Shown: one piece after another, positions 1 to 9,700 of the stretch
Layout of the letters: every line of letters starts with the position of its first letter
How positions within the stretch are numbered: the first letter of the stretch is position 1
Assembly (NCBI GenBank): GCA_016342585.1
Contig: JAEINK010000003.1
Coordinates: 62,001-126,000 of the forward strand
Reading direction: 5' to 3'
Origin: Spirochaetales bacterium
GTDB lineage: Bacteria > Spirochaetota > Spirochaetia > UBA9216
Length of the DNA stretch: 64,000 bases
Program-made: the position numbers and the translations under genes
The notes under the pieces: model-generated
Databases searched by the model: none
The model's input: the letters and a program-made list of their open reading frames with translations, nothing else
Told to the model about the DNA's origin: nothing

Positions 1-1025
1 ATATTCAGCTGGGTACAGATAAATCTTGTAAGATCTTTTGGAAAAACTCTTCTGTTTTTTCCTATACTAAAGAAAAGGGTTGTATAATTTCCTGTCGCTT
101 TTGGTCGTTCCGATGCCTTCAGGTTTGGCTGGATCCGGGATCTCCCCCGGGAAGGGGCTGCTGATGTTGCTGCCGGGGCCGGACTTTCATCTATCAATGC
201 TCTGAGAAGGTAGGCACCTATATAGGAGCGCATAGTCAGAGGAACACTCTTTTTGATCAATTTCTTGTACTTATCCAAGCCCTTGGGATCCTTATCCGAT
301 TTTATCAGGGTTACGAGATCTTTAATTTTGTCTTTTACAAATTCTTCATTGTTGTCTGATACATTTTTTGTATCCATTGTTTCTTCCTTCTTCTCTTCTG
401 TCTGGGAAATAAATTGTTTGAAGGGTTTCCTGGAAAATTCCTCAAAAACGGTTAAAAATTCATCTTTGGGTGCAAAAAATATGGTTTGCACTTTTTTGGG
501 AAGTCTGGATGAGATAAAGAAAAGATCCTTGTCAAATCCTGATGGTATTGTATCACGTGCAATAAAGACGATAACAATCGAGGTATTATTCATTGGCAGG
601 TTCTTTTTCCGAATCTGGTCAATAATACGGTCTGTATTGCCGATTATGATATCGGGATTACGTGACAACTCCTGGAATTCCCGCTTAGACTCCCCATTGG
701 CACTTAAAGTTGTGGCAATATAGGGGAGTCTGTTACTGGAAATAATATTGGATGCCAGGGAACCGAGTTTTCCGATTTCCTTACTGTCCGGCGAAATGAT
801 GAGGGCCTTTGCTGGTTTCCCTTTTTCAGGGACTCCTGTGAAGGCAGACAACAGGGCTGCCAAAGTTTTTCCTCGATTATTTCCTGTGTTGATGAAAAGG
901 TCCTTGCCTTCTGCAATTTTGGGCAGAACTTCTTCCTGGAATGGGGTTAGCCTGCGGAAGCCGGCATTTTGTGCCAGATTCTTTAAATTCGTGACGGTAG
1001 ATACAACGTTGCTTTCATGGAACAT
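1..1025 (-). CDS. Degenerate DEAD-box protein with C-terminal DbpA-type RNA-binding domain (partial)
   Basis: The frame is open from an ATG at 1025 to the window edge (341 codons; the C-terminus lies outside). Residues 23-60 read as a DEAD-box start: Q-motif region with Gln30, then a Walker A ending GKT at 52-54. The Ib-like segment NTDRIID is at 130-136. Motif II, expected as DEAD, reads FIAR near 154-157, and motif III (SAT) reads APK. The second RecA domain is absent; a Lys-rich helical stretch leads to residue ~313, where a segment TTLFFSIGKNRRVFPKDL matches the start of the DbpA RNA-binding domain. I infer a non-helicase RNA-binding protein, perhaps acting on rRNA. Motif reading is by eye. 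A sigma-70-like promoter lies upstream. Confidence 0.75.
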   Translation of the reverse strand, partial: MFHESNVVSTVTNLKNLAQNAGFRRLTPFQEEVLPKIAEGKDLFINTGNNRGKTLAALLSAFTGVPEKGKPAKALIISPDSKEIGKLGSLASNIISSNRLPYIATTLSANGESKREFQELSRNPDIIIGNTDRIIDQIRKKNLPMNNTSIVIVFIARDTIPSGFDKDLFFISSRLPKKVQTIFFAPKDEFLTVFEEFSRKPFKQFISQTEEKKEETMDTKNVSDNNEEFVKDKIKDLVTLIKSDKDPKGLDKYKKLIKKSVPLTMRSYIGAYLLRALIDESPAPAATSAAPSRGRSRIQPNLKASERPKATGNYTTLFFSIGKNRRVFPKDLTRFICTQLN

Positions 1026-1085
1026 TTTGATTTCCTGGTGATCCCTTAGGGGTAATCGGTATAGTTTGATTACCTAGTTTCGACA

Positions 1086-1114
1086 ACTTTATAAATAGTT
1101 GGATTTTTTGTCAA
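1086..1114 (-). promoter_or_regulatory. Putative sigma-70 promoter for the DEAD-box-like gene
   Basis: On the minus strand a perfect TTGACA (1114-1109) is followed either 15 bases later by TATAAA (1093-1088) or 17 bases later by TAAAGT (1091-1086). It lies about 60-90 bases upstream of the ATG at 1025. Confidence 0.5.
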
Positions 1115-1171
1115 GGAATAACAGCCATTCGATCGATTTATCGATCATATTGGATGGAGGAGAGACTGAAT

Positions 1172-2383
1172 ATGTTAAGAAAAAAATGGATTATCATGAT
1201 AATCCTGGTTTCAGGGATGCAAATTGCCTTTTCCGGTGAGATTTTCCGATTTCAATATACGACTGGTGATCGGTTTAGAATCCTCTCTGAAGTCAATGAA
1301 GATGTATATATTAATGGGTTCTACTCCCATTCTGCGGAAATCCTAAATAGGATTGCCATGGAGATAGAGGCATCCGATGAGGATGGCGGAACAATCTCCG
1401 GGATGTTTCAGACCTCGGAAAGGGTTTTTGGTTCGGGACAGGCCTACAGTTGGGGGCGGGAATATCCATCTCGATTTACACGGGATAACCGTGGTCATTA
1501 TAATATTGAGAGACAATACTATATGCCGGTAGTCCGGAATGTCCCCATATTTCCGGAAGGTCCGGTAGAGCCTGGAGAGAGCTGGAGCTTTCCTGCCCAT
1601 GAAGTTCATGATTTTCGGGAGAATCTTGGTGTTGATGAGCCTTTTATAATTCCTGTTGATGTTAAATATACTTATCTTGGTCCTGAAACATTCGAAGGGC
1701 AGGAGTATCATCTCATCTCAATTGACTATACAATCTTTTACCAGCCTGAATTCCCCGGGGGGAACAGGGTAAATCCTAATTATCCTGTACGTATCTCCGG
1801 GTTTTCAAATCAGATCCTGTACTGGAATCTTGAGGCCGGCCGGGCGGATGCCTATGCTGAGGAGTTCGATATATTTTTTGATCTCCTGTCGGGTAATTCC
1901 GTCGAGTATCAGGGGACTGCCGGGGCTCATGTGGTTGAGGCCCTGCTGATGGACAGGGAGGCTCTGGCGGAAGATATTACTGATGCCCTGGCGGAACATG
2001 GGATCGAAGATGCTGCTGTCAGAGTCGATGCCGAGGGGGTTACAATCGCTCTCCACAATATACAGTTTCCTCCTGATTCTGCCTTTCTCTGGGATTCCGA
2101 GAAGGAGAAACTCGATGAGATTTCATCTATTCTTGCCGAACATTCCGACAGGGATATCCTGATAAGCGGTCATACTGCCATGGCGGGTACCCTTGAGGGG
2201 CGGCATGAGCTCTCCCGGGAGCGGGCTCAGTCGGTAGGGGATTATCTTCTTTCCACAGGGGTAAGGACGGCCTCCCAGATTGTCATTCGGGGGTGGGGTG
2301 GTGAAAAACCCCTTGCTGATAATAATTCTTCTGAAGGGCGCCGGTTGAATCGCCGGGTGGAAATTACGATTTTAGAGAATTGA
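1172..2383 (+). CDS. OmpA-family exported protein with variant peptidoglycan-binding domain
   Basis: A 403-residue exported protein. I chose the ATG at 1172 because GGAGGAGAG (1157-1165) precedes it; an upstream ATG at 1154 has no ribosome site. A signal peptide (about residues 1-22, ending at FSG) is followed by a long beta-rich region with no family I recognise. An OmpA-like domain fills residues ~295-400 (ISGHTAMAG, LSRERAQSVGDYL, GRRLNRRVEI). OmpA domains normally bind diaminopimelate with the Asp of GHTD and the Arg of LSxxR. Here the Asp is Ala336 while Arg351 is kept at the usual 15-residue distance. Ornithine-type peptidoglycan, known in many spirochaetes, could explain this. It probably links peptidoglycan and outer membrane. 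Monocistronic. Confidence 0.85.
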   Translation: MLRKKWIIMIILVSGMQIAFSGEIFRFQYTTGDRFRILSEVNEDVYINGFYSHSAEILNRIAMEIEASDEDGGTISGMFQTSERVFGSGQAYSWGREYPSRFTRDNRGHYNIERQYYMPVVRNVPIFPEGPVEPGESWSFPAHEVHDFRENLGVDEPFIIPVDVKYTYLGPETFEGQEYHLISIDYTIFYQPEFPGGNRVNPNYPVRISGFSNQILYWNLEAGRADAYAEEFDIFFDLLSGNSVEYQGTAGAHVVEALLMDREALAEDITDALAEHGIEDAAVRVDAEGVTIALHNIQFPPDSAFLWDSEKEKLDEISSILAEHSDRDILISGHTAMAGTLEGRHELSRERAQSVGDYLLSTGVRTASQIVIRGWGGEKPLADNNSSEGRRLNRRVEITILEN

Positions 2384-2387
2384 TGCT

Positions 2388-2416
2388 TTGATGTTTTTGT
2401 TTTAGTGGTGTAGAAT
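2388..2416 (+). promoter_or_regulatory. Putative promoter of the 2452 lipoprotein
   Basis: TTGATG (2388-2393) and TAGAAT (2411-2416) are separated by 17 bases, just after the stop of the OmpA-like gene and 36 bases before the next start codon. Confidence 0.55.
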
Positions 2417-2451
2417 TAAGATAATTAGATTCAATAAAAATGGAGGAAATT

Positions 2452-3075
2452 ATGAAACGAATATTATGGTTAATGCTTCTTTCTGTGTTGTTTTTGTTCA
2501 CATCCTGCCTTGGTACAGCATTTCATACAACATTCAATAATGACGGAAGTGGTACTCTCTCTATGGAGGTTACCGTTTCTCAGGTTTTTATGCAGATGGG
2601 TGCCGGAGAGGATGATCCTGTTGATCTGCCTCTCAGTAATGCGGATATAACAGAAGATATGGAGGGGCTTCCGGGTATCACGATCATTGATCAGGTTGAA
2701 GAGAATACCGATGAGTACACCAAATTCAGGACAACTGTTGAATTTGAGGACTATTCCGTTCTTTCCGCTTCAGAAACCATGGGTGATTCTAACCTTGTCA
2801 AGGAAGGGGGAGACTGGATCTACACTATGATCCTTTCCGAAGGTGATGATTCAGGGGCTGATGCCGAGGATATGGATGCTGAAACTCTTGCTATGATGAA
2901 ACCCTATTTTGATGGTTACGAGATAAGATTCTCAGTAACTGCTCCTACAAAGATTAAATCCTACAACATGGGGGAGCTTTCGGCTGATCGAATGACCGTC
3001 ACCTATGCCATTCCTACTCTGGAGATGAACAATATGTCCGGTCCGGAACCTCTTATCCTGAAGGTAGTCTGGTAG
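2452..3075 (+). CDS. Putative lipoprotein
   Basis: A 207-residue protein whose N-terminus has two basic residues, a hydrophobic stretch and a lipobox-like LFTSC, so it should be a lipid-anchored envelope protein. The start at 2452 follows GGAGG with good spacing; an in-frame ATG at 2440 lies upstream of that site. The mature part opens with a segment containing NNDGSGTLSMEV and is beta-rich and acidic, faintly recalling LppM-type lipoproteins, but I would not assign a family. It has its own promoter. The cysteine desulfurase gene begins 3 bases after its stop, so the two are probably co-transcribed although the functional link is unclear. Confidence 0.75.
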   Translation: MKRILWLMLLSVLFLFTSCLGTAFHTTFNNDGSGTLSMEVTVSQVFMQMGAGEDDPVDLPLSNADITEDMEGLPGITIIDQVEENTDEYTKFRTTVEFEDYSVLSASETMGDSNLVKEGGDWIYTMILSEGDDSGADAEDMDAETLAMMKPYFDGYEIRFSVTAPTKIKSYNMGELSADRMTVTYAIPTLEMNNMSGPEPLILKVVW

Positions 3076-3078
3076 CAG

Positions 3079-4350
3079 ATGGCATGCCGATGCCGATTCC
3101 ATAGACGGCTTAAGGATTCGGGGATCGGTTATCTTCCCAATAAAACCGTCTACCTTGATTATAATGCCACGGCCCCGGTTGATCCCGGGGTGCTTGGTGC
3201 TTTCGAAGCGGCCTGCCGGCGCAGCTGGGGGAATCCTTCCAGTCTCCATGCTGCGGGGGTTGAAGCCTGGGAGCTTGTGGAGGGGGTTCGGCAGGGGATA
3301 GGGCAACTACTGAATCTGGACCCCGATGGTATTCATTTCTGTACCGGTGGTACCGAAGCGCTTCATGCCGGAATTTTCGGCTATATTGCCCGGCATGGGG
3401 GCTTTTTCGGAAATTCCTCTAATGGTAATTCTTCATCCGGCAACTCTTTTTCATCGGCATCTGTGGGCGCAGGTGTCCCTTCCTGCAGGATAATCTCAAC
3501 ACGAATAGAACACTCATCTCTGGAACACCCTCTCTTCATGGCCCGCCATACGGGGATCCCTGTAGAGTACCTCTCCGTGGATTCCCAGGGCAAGATTGAT
3601 CTTCAGGAGCTCAAAACCCTGGTTCTCCCTGAAGACCTGGTGGTTCTCTCTCCGGTGAATCACGAAACAGGCAGCAGGCAGCCTGTCGGGGAGATCTTTA
3701 AGGTTGTTCATGAGGCCGGTGGAATTCTGATGCTGGATGCGGTTCAGGCTGCGGCACGCCTCTCGCCTTCGGAGTGGACCCCCTACTGTCATATGGCCGC
3801 TGTGAGTGGCCATAAGATCTATGCTCCCAAGGGAATCGGCTTTCTCTATAAGAGGCCCGGACTTCGAATCAGCCGGTTCCGGTTCGGCGGTGGTCAGGAG
3901 GGTGGAATGTTTCCTGGAACCGAGAATGTTCCAGGGATCGCCTCTCTGGGCCGGGCTTTTGAAATGATGGAAAAAAACAGGAGTGAGGAGTCGGCCGTTC
4001 TTGCGACTCTGAGTCGTGAAACGCCCTGGATCTTAAAAAAACAGGGGGTTGAAATGGTTGTCGAATCTCCTGCCGATGCCGTCCCCGGGGTATTGAATTT
4101 GAGTTTTCCCTGGATCAATGATATGGAAACCTTTCTTTACAGACTGAATAAGGAAAATATCTGCGTAAGCAGATTCTCCGCATGTACAGAGAGGGTCGGA
4201 GGAGAGTCCAGGATCCTGACCGAGATGGGAAGGGGACCCGGACGTGCCTCTACCTCCCTGCGGATAGCATTCGGCCGATGGAGCAAGCGGGAGGATATAT
4301 TCACACTGGCCCGGATTCTTGTGGGAATGCAGAGAGCTTTCAATGTCTGA
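3079..4350 (+). CDS. Cysteine desulfurase (NifS/IscS-like, class V aminotransferase)
   Basis: PLP enzyme expected to move sulfur (or selenium) from cysteine to an acceptor protein. Visible signatures are LDYNATAPVDP near the start, CTGGTEA, the PLP-binding Lys246 in SGHK, and the active-site Cys369 in FSACTERVGG. An unusual Asn/Ser/Gly-rich low-complexity insert (about residues 113-132) interrupts the fold. The ATG at 3079 is the only canonical start before the conserved region but lacks a clear ribosome site and adds an odd Cys/Arg-rich leader, so translation may be coupled to the upstream lipoprotein gene. No iscU, sufB or other Fe-S scaffold gene is nearby, so the sulfur acceptor is unknown. 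A possible gene remnant overlaps its stop codon. Confidence 0.88.
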   Translation: MACRCRFHRRLKDSGIGYLPNKTVYLDYNATAPVDPGVLGAFEAACRRSWGNPSSLHAAGVEAWELVEGVRQGIGQLLNLDPDGIHFCTGGTEALHAGIFGYIARHGGFFGNSSNGNSSSGNSFSSASVGAGVPSCRIISTRIEHSSLEHPLFMARHTGIPVEYLSVDSQGKIDLQELKTLVLPEDLVVLSPVNHETGSRQPVGEIFKVVHEAGGILMLDAVQAAARLSPSEWTPYCHMAAVSGHKIYAPKGIGFLYKRPGLRISRFRFGGGQEGGMFPGTENVPGIASLGRAFEMMEKNRSEESAVLATLSRETPWILKKQGVEMVVESPADAVPGVLNLSFPWINDMETFLYRLNKENICVSRFSACTERVGGESRILTEMGRGPGRASTSLRIAFGRWSKREDIFTLARILVGMQRAFNV

Positions 4351-4500
4351 ATTTTTGAGTGGTCCTGTTCAAAAAGGAGGTGCTGCCGCCGAAGTGACAA
4401 CTATGGTCAACATCGGCGGACGGCCTTTACATGATGCCAGGTTCATTCGAACCTGACCTTGTCCTTACGGTTGTAGACGGGATCAGGTTCGAAATCGGAT
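4343..4500 (+). pseudogene. Possible small frameshifted gene overlapping the desulfurase stop
   Basis: An ATG at 4343 overlaps the desulfurase stop, the arrangement used for coupled translation. It opens 38 codons containing GGAAAEVTTMVNIGGRPLHDARFI before a TGA at 4457-4459. A second frame (ATG at 4431 or 4434) continues with PDLVLTVVDGIRFEIG and stops at 4498-4500. Both halves look protein-like, so one short gene broken by a frameshift is one reading; two tiny ORFs or a structured 3' end is another, since the DNA also holds CCGCCGA/TCGGCGG and AGGTTC/GAACCT inverted repeats. A strong AAGGAGGT (4375-4382) lies inside. I do not recognise the product. Confidence 0.3.
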
Positions 4501-4513
4501 GAAAATTTTATTT

Positions 4514-5038
4514 TTAGTTTTGATTTGCCAGTTTGTCCTGAAGTTCTATATCCTGGGCATCCCATGGGTAACAGATCCAGAGGTCTTCAAGGTCGGCGCC
4601 CTGGAAATATCTGGTAATTTCTGCGGGGATCGAACCCCTTTTATTCTTCAATTTATTATGGAGAACGGCAACAGCCATCTCTGACGGCTTATGTGTAAGT
4701 AACTCCTTAAGGCAGTATTCCAGGGTATACCGTGAATCATCCACCTCATCGACCAGGAGTATCCTTTTTCCTGTCAGTTTCTTCTCAACTTCATCAATCC
4801 ACTGTATCTTTTCGATTGAATCCCGGGGTTTATTATCCAGATCATAATAAGAGAGGCCAACAGTAAGAACCGGTCTGTTGATAAAGGTTTTCAGCATTCT
4901 GGCCGGAATGAATCCGCCAGTTCCGATGGCTACTATTACATCCACATCAAAACCTGAATCAAGAATTTCAATTGCCAGTTTTTTGATAGTTCGATGAATA
5001 TCGTTGTATGTAAAATAAATTTTTTCTGGAGCTTCCAT
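4514..5038 (-). CDS. Purine phosphoribosyltransferase (hypoxanthine/xanthine type)
   Basis: A 174-residue type I PRTase expected to join a purine base to PRPP in nucleotide salvage. The PRPP-binding motif is seen as ILLVDEVDDSRYTLEY (about residues 93-108), with the upstream AIGTGGFIPAR loop. Overall length and motif style resemble the short Xpt1/archaeal-type xanthine-guanine or hypoxanthine PRTases rather than E. coli Hpt, so the preferred base cannot be read from sequence. It is monocistronic on the minus strand and runs tail-to-tail with the desulfurase region. Confidence 0.85.
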   Translation of the reverse strand: MEAPEKIYFTYNDIHRTIKKLAIEILDSGFDVDVIVAIGTGGFIPARMLKTFINRPVLTVGLSYYDLDNKPRDSIEKIQWIDEVEKKLTGKRILLVDEVDDSRYTLEYCLKELLTHKPSEMAVAVLHNKLKNKRGSIPAEITRYFQGADLEDLWICYPWDAQDIELQDKLANQN

Positions 5039-5136
5039 GCACCAAGGTTACAAAAAATAATGGAATTTTACAACCCATGGATTTTTAATTCGAACTGGAG
5101 TAGAATAAATGATATATATTTATATAGGAGAATTAA

Positions 5137-6693
5137 ATGAGAAAATTATCAATTTGTATTATAGTAGTACTTCTTTTTACCGGTTTTGCAATGGCCGATG
5201 AATTTGAACCTGTAGAGACTCCTCTCCTGGAAACTCTTTCAGATATGGCCGATGGGCTGGTGGCAGACATTAGCCGTGAATTGCGCAGCGGTGGGGCTTT
5301 ATATACCGATGGGATCACCTTTAACAACCGACCTTCCCAGCTCGGGGATCTGTATACTTCCGTAATTCTGGCAAAGTTAAGTGGATCTGACCTTCGTAAT
5401 TTAAGCCTGTACGGCGATGATGCCCAAATTCCTGAGGCGATGAATTCCAGCGTTTATCTTCTGACGGGAGATATATACAAGCTTTCAAACGAGGTTTACC
5501 TCTCTCTCATCCTGAGAAAGGGTGAGGATGATCAGATTATCCTGGTTTCCGAAGCAACCCTCCCTCTTGAGGCCGATGTTGCCATGCTGCTTGCCGGTGG
5601 TTTCTCTGGCGGAGCTGCGGGTGGAGGAGATAATTATGAACCCAATAATGACGCATCCAATGCTTATCCTCTGGAGCTTAACTCCAGTGTTGGTGATATA
5701 AGTCTTCAACCTTCCGGAGATATCGACTGGTTTTATATAAATGTTGTTGATGCACAGAACACATTCCTTTCTATAGGTACAACAGGAAGCCTCGATACTG
5801 TCATGGATTTCTACGGACCCGATTCTCCTGATCTCCTGATTGCTTCGAATGATGATGGCGATAATGGATCAAACGCCCTTATCCAGGCTTCTGTATCGGT
5901 CCCTGGAACCTATTTTATCAAGGTCGCCGGTTACGGATCCGATGAAACAGGAAGTTATGGTCTTTTTGTGAACAGTGAGGAGTATGTTGCTGAAGAGGGT
6001 GAACCCAATAACAACATGAGTGAAGCCGAATACATTTCCGGTGCTTCCCTCTCTCTGGAGAAAAAGCTCTTTCCTTCGGGTGATGAGGATTGGTATAAAC
6101 TGGATTTTTCCGGCATGACTTTTGGTGCTGAGGATTCTGTCAGAATTAAAACCGAGAGTATTCTTGATACATATATGGAACTCTATCAGAATGGCTCACT
6201 TGTTCTTTCAGATGATGATGGGGGAAGTGATGGAAATGCGAGTGTGATCTTCTCCCCAGTGACTGGAGATGAGTATTACATCATGGTGAGGGGATATAGC
6301 TCTTCAACTCTCGGTGACTATCTTCTTTCTGTGGAAACCATCGTTCTTGAGCTGGACTCTTACGAACCGGACAACAGTCAGGAAGAGGCTACTGTCATTG
6401 AGATGAATACAACACAGAATCATACCCTGATAATGTCAGATGATATTGACTGGTATACTTTTACTCTTAACAGACCAAATAATGTTAACTTTGAAACCTT
6501 TGGTGATATGGATACATATGTTATAATGTATGATAATCAAGGCAGTATCATCCAGGAAAGTGATGATGATGGAACCGGCTACAATGGCAAGATAAGTATG
6601 TACCTTGAAGGTGGAACTTATTATTGCACCGTTGCTCTCTACTCTCCTGGAGGAGAGGTTACCGATTATTCCGTCGGATTGAGTTCCAACTGA
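5137..6693 (+). CDS. Exported protein with three PPC domains
   Basis: A 518-residue exported protein. A signal peptide ends near FAMADE (~residue 21). Residues ~25-150 form a domain that recalls FlgO/CsgG-like envelope proteins, but only loosely. After a short Gly-rich linker come three tandem bacterial pre-peptidase C-terminal (PPC) beta-sandwich repeats, each opening with an xEPNN-like motif (YEPNN near 169, GEPNN near 288, YEPDN near 409) and each containing DIDWF/DEDWYK/DIDWYT and an acidic DDDG loop. PPC domains are common on secreted spirochaetal proteins and probably bind surface or polymer; there is no catalytic domain. AGGAG precedes the ATG, and TAGAAT at 5101 is a plausible -10. 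Confidence 0.85.
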   Translation: MRKLSICIIVVLLFTGFAMADEFEPVETPLLETLSDMADGLVADISRELRSGGALYTDGITFNNRPSQLGDLYTSVILAKLSGSDLRNLSLYGDDAQIPEAMNSSVYLLTGDIYKLSNEVYLSLILRKGEDDQIILVSEATLPLEADVAMLLAGGFSGGAAGGGDNYEPNNDASNAYPLELNSSVGDISLQPSGDIDWFYINVVDAQNTFLSIGTTGSLDTVMDFYGPDSPDLLIASNDDGDNGSNALIQASVSVPGTYFIKVAGYGSDETGSYGLFVNSEEYVAEEGEPNNNMSEAEYISGASLSLEKKLFPSGDEDWYKLDFSGMTFGAEDSVRIKTESILDTYMELYQNGSLVLSDDDGGSDGNASVIFSPVTGDEYYIMVRGYSSSTLGDYLLSVETIVLELDSYEPDNSQEEATVIEMNTTQNHTLIMSDDIDWYTFTLNRPNNVNFETFGDMDTYVIMYDNQGSIIQESDDDGTGYNGKISMYLEGGTYYCTVALYSPGGEVTDYSVGLSSN

Positions 6694-6731
6694 TTTTTGA
6701 GCTAAATTATTTAATGGCGGCATAGTAGTTA

Positions 6732-9700
6732 ATGATTAAAAAGAGAATTGTTTTTATTGCATTGGGAGTTCTGCTTATTCTCATCTTCGGTTATGGCTTA
6801 TGGACTGTAGCCGATGGCCTGCAGGTTGTTCAACTTTCCGGTGGGCGTTCCAGTGAATCTCTTCAAGCCGGTTCCGGCAAGATCCACCTCCTCCGGGGAG
6901 AGTGGCTTGCCAGCTGGTCTGATAAGACGCCTTCACAGGCTCCGTCAGAATCTGGGGAGTTTACTGAACCCTCTGCAGGTTTCCGGGGTATCTGGAATAC
7001 CCATAGAGCCGGGATTTTTTCTCCCGATGCAGGATTTGTTTCATATTATGCCAACGTTAAAACAGAAGGTTACAGCGGGATCCAGGCTGTCAGGATCCCT
7101 CCCTTCTACTCTACCTGCCGATTTTATGTGAATGGAGAGGAGATCTTCAGTCGCGGGACTGCCGGCTCCTCATATGCAGAGGAAGTTTCATTCGTCTCTC
7201 CAGGGATCGCCTATTTTGTACAGGATACAGATGAACTCGAATTTATAATTCAGGTTACAAACTTTCACACCTTTCGTGGCGGTTCTCCTTTCTTCGGGGT
7301 TGAGTATGGTTCTCCTGAAGCCATAAATCGTATAGCCCGGCTTATAAAGGATCTTTTCCTGACACTTGTTTTTGTGATCCTGGGGTTTACCTTTTATTGT
7401 GGAGTTCGGGCCCTTTTTACAAATACCGGCAGGTATCACTTTTTTCTTGCTTTGGGATTTGCTGTTCTGCTCGGGAGGATGTTTCTGGGAGATGTTCTCT
7501 TTTTTCAAACGGCTGATGTTATAAAGAATCTTCCTTTTCAGATTGGTGAGAGGCTGAAGTTTATCCTCCTTTATCTTTCAATCCCTCTTTTTGTTAATTT
7601 TGGATACGCCTATCTTGAAAGAGTCGAGGGGGGGAGAAAAGCGGTTATTGTCAGTCAGATACTCTCCCTCATTGCTGTTTTTACGGCGGTGTTCCTTCCC
7701 GGCAGATTTTTAGGTTTTCTCGTGCCAACAGAGTATTTATCACTAATGATTGGTACTGGTTTTATCATATACCTGAGTATTCAGGGTATGAGAAAGCCGG
7801 TCTCACTGGCTCTGCTGTTCCTGATCAGCGCGGGGATTTTATTCCTTTTTTCAACCTATTCCCTCCTTTACACCCTGGGGGTTTTTCAATCACAGGTTGT
7901 ATTTTGGGGGGGCGTATTTTTATCTTTTATAGCCGTCGGGGTGATGCTTTTCCTGCGTGAGCGAAAGTTTCTTTCCCAGACAGCCGGTTTAAAGAATCGG
8001 CTTGATGAGGTCATAAGCAGTCGGGATTCAATCCTCCTCAGTCTTTCCGATGAGGTCGGTGAAACCCTTAACAAAGTGAATACCCTGGCAATGACATTGC
8101 TTCAAGGTTCTTTAGGTCCTTTGAACAGTGAGCAGCTTGTAACAACCTCATTGGTATTATCAAATACCATGATGCACCAGAATCTTCTAAATGACACTAT
8201 CGATTTTGTAAGGTTGAGTGAACATACGTTGAAGATAAAAAAAGATTCGGTGAATCTTTTTAGCGCTGCTTATTTAGCCATCGGGAGTTTTAAACCGGTT
8301 ATTCTTGGTTTGAATGTTGATATTGACAATGAGATTCCCCGTGGATTGCCTCCACTTTGGGCTGATGAGCAGAAGCTAGGGCAGATTTTTCACACTTTAA
8401 TTTCCTTTGGTATAGAGAATGCTCAGGATGGACATATTCATATTACTGCGGCGGCAGGAGATGAGGTTGTAAATGTTTCTGTATCGATTACAGGGCTTAA
8501 TCGACAAGTTGATGTTGATAAGGTACTAGATGTTTCCAATTTAGAGGGGCAGTTAAATTTCCGGGGAAAGGAAGATTTTATTGGATTAAGATTTTATCTT
8601 GTTCATGAAATTTTAAAGCTTCATGATAGCGGGCTGTCTGAGGTTAAGAGTGAAGATGGCGTAATCTTTAATTTTACTCTACCGACTTATCTCCAGAAAG
8701 AAGCCGTCGATGAGGCAATAGCCGAAGAATTGGCCATCCATTTTGACGCCATTCAGAATCTCCAACCTCTTCTTGAAGAGGTTGAGTCTGAACGGGATAT
8801 TCTGATCCTTGCTGCTTCCGGAGATCCTGGTAATCTTCAAATCATAAAAAGTCAGCTTGCTTCTATGAATTATCAGATCCAGCCGGTGATCTCAGGTGAG
8901 GAACTCTTTAGATGTATTAGAGAAAAACTTCCGGATATGGTTGTTATCGACTCTTCATTAAAAGACATGACCAATTTTGAGGTGTGCCGTACTCTGCGGA
9001 ATGAATTCACCTCCGATGAACTTCCTGTGATCCTTATGATTGAGGATAGTGCCGATGTGATGGAAACCCTTACCTCCGGTGCGAGTGACTATTTGCGAAA
9101 ACCTTATCAGCAGGAAGAGTTTTTAACCCGGGTCAACACCCATCTTCAGCTTTCAAAGATCAACTCCATATACAGTCAGTTTGTTCCCAGAGAGTTCCTT
9201 AAGGCTCTCGGTCAGGAAAATATTATTGATCTTAAGCTTGGTGATCAGGTGCAGAGGGAGATGACCATCCTTTTTGTGGATATCAGAGCCTTTACAAATC
9301 TCTCGGAAAATATGACACCTCAGGAAAACTTTAAATTCATAAACTCCTACCTAAGTCAGTTTTCCCCTATTATTACCAGGAATAACGGCTTTGTTGATAA
9401 GTTTATCGGGGATGCCATCATGGCCCTCTATCCTGATAAGCCTGAAGATGCTATCAAGACTGCCATTGAAATGGTGGAATATGTCCGGATCTATAATAGT
9501 TACAGGGCAAACTGCGGATATGAACCAATTAATATTGGCGTTGGTATCCATACCGGGAATATGATCCTTGGAATCGTTGGTGATAATCAGCGGATGCAGG
9601 GGACGGTTATTTCCGATGCGGTTAACCTTGCCTCCCGTATTCAGGATGTAACGAAACTTTATAAATCCAATGTTGTTATCAGCCAGGAGACCTTCATAAA

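Noticed and set aside
253-1041. Plus-strand ORFs across the first kilobase
   Set aside because: They are antisense to the minus-strand DEAD-box-like gene, which has the motifs and the promoter.
3413-3475. Low-complexity repeat inside the desulfurase gene as a mobile or repeat element
   Set aside because: The reading frame is kept and it encodes an Asn/Ser/Gly insert; no flanking duplications are seen.
4371-4440. GGTGC...GCCGCCGAAG resembling a lysine riboswitch core
   Set aside because: Other conserved helices are missing and there is no downstream gene on that strand.
4440-4500. tRNA T-arm-like GGTTCGAA segments
   Set aside because: No matching acceptor, D or anticodon arms nearby.
4457-4684. 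TGA at 4457 read as selenocysteine, continuing the frame to 4684
   Set aside because: The extension lies antisense to the phosphoribosyltransferase gene and I see no convincing SECIS hairpin; a frameshift explains the peptide better.
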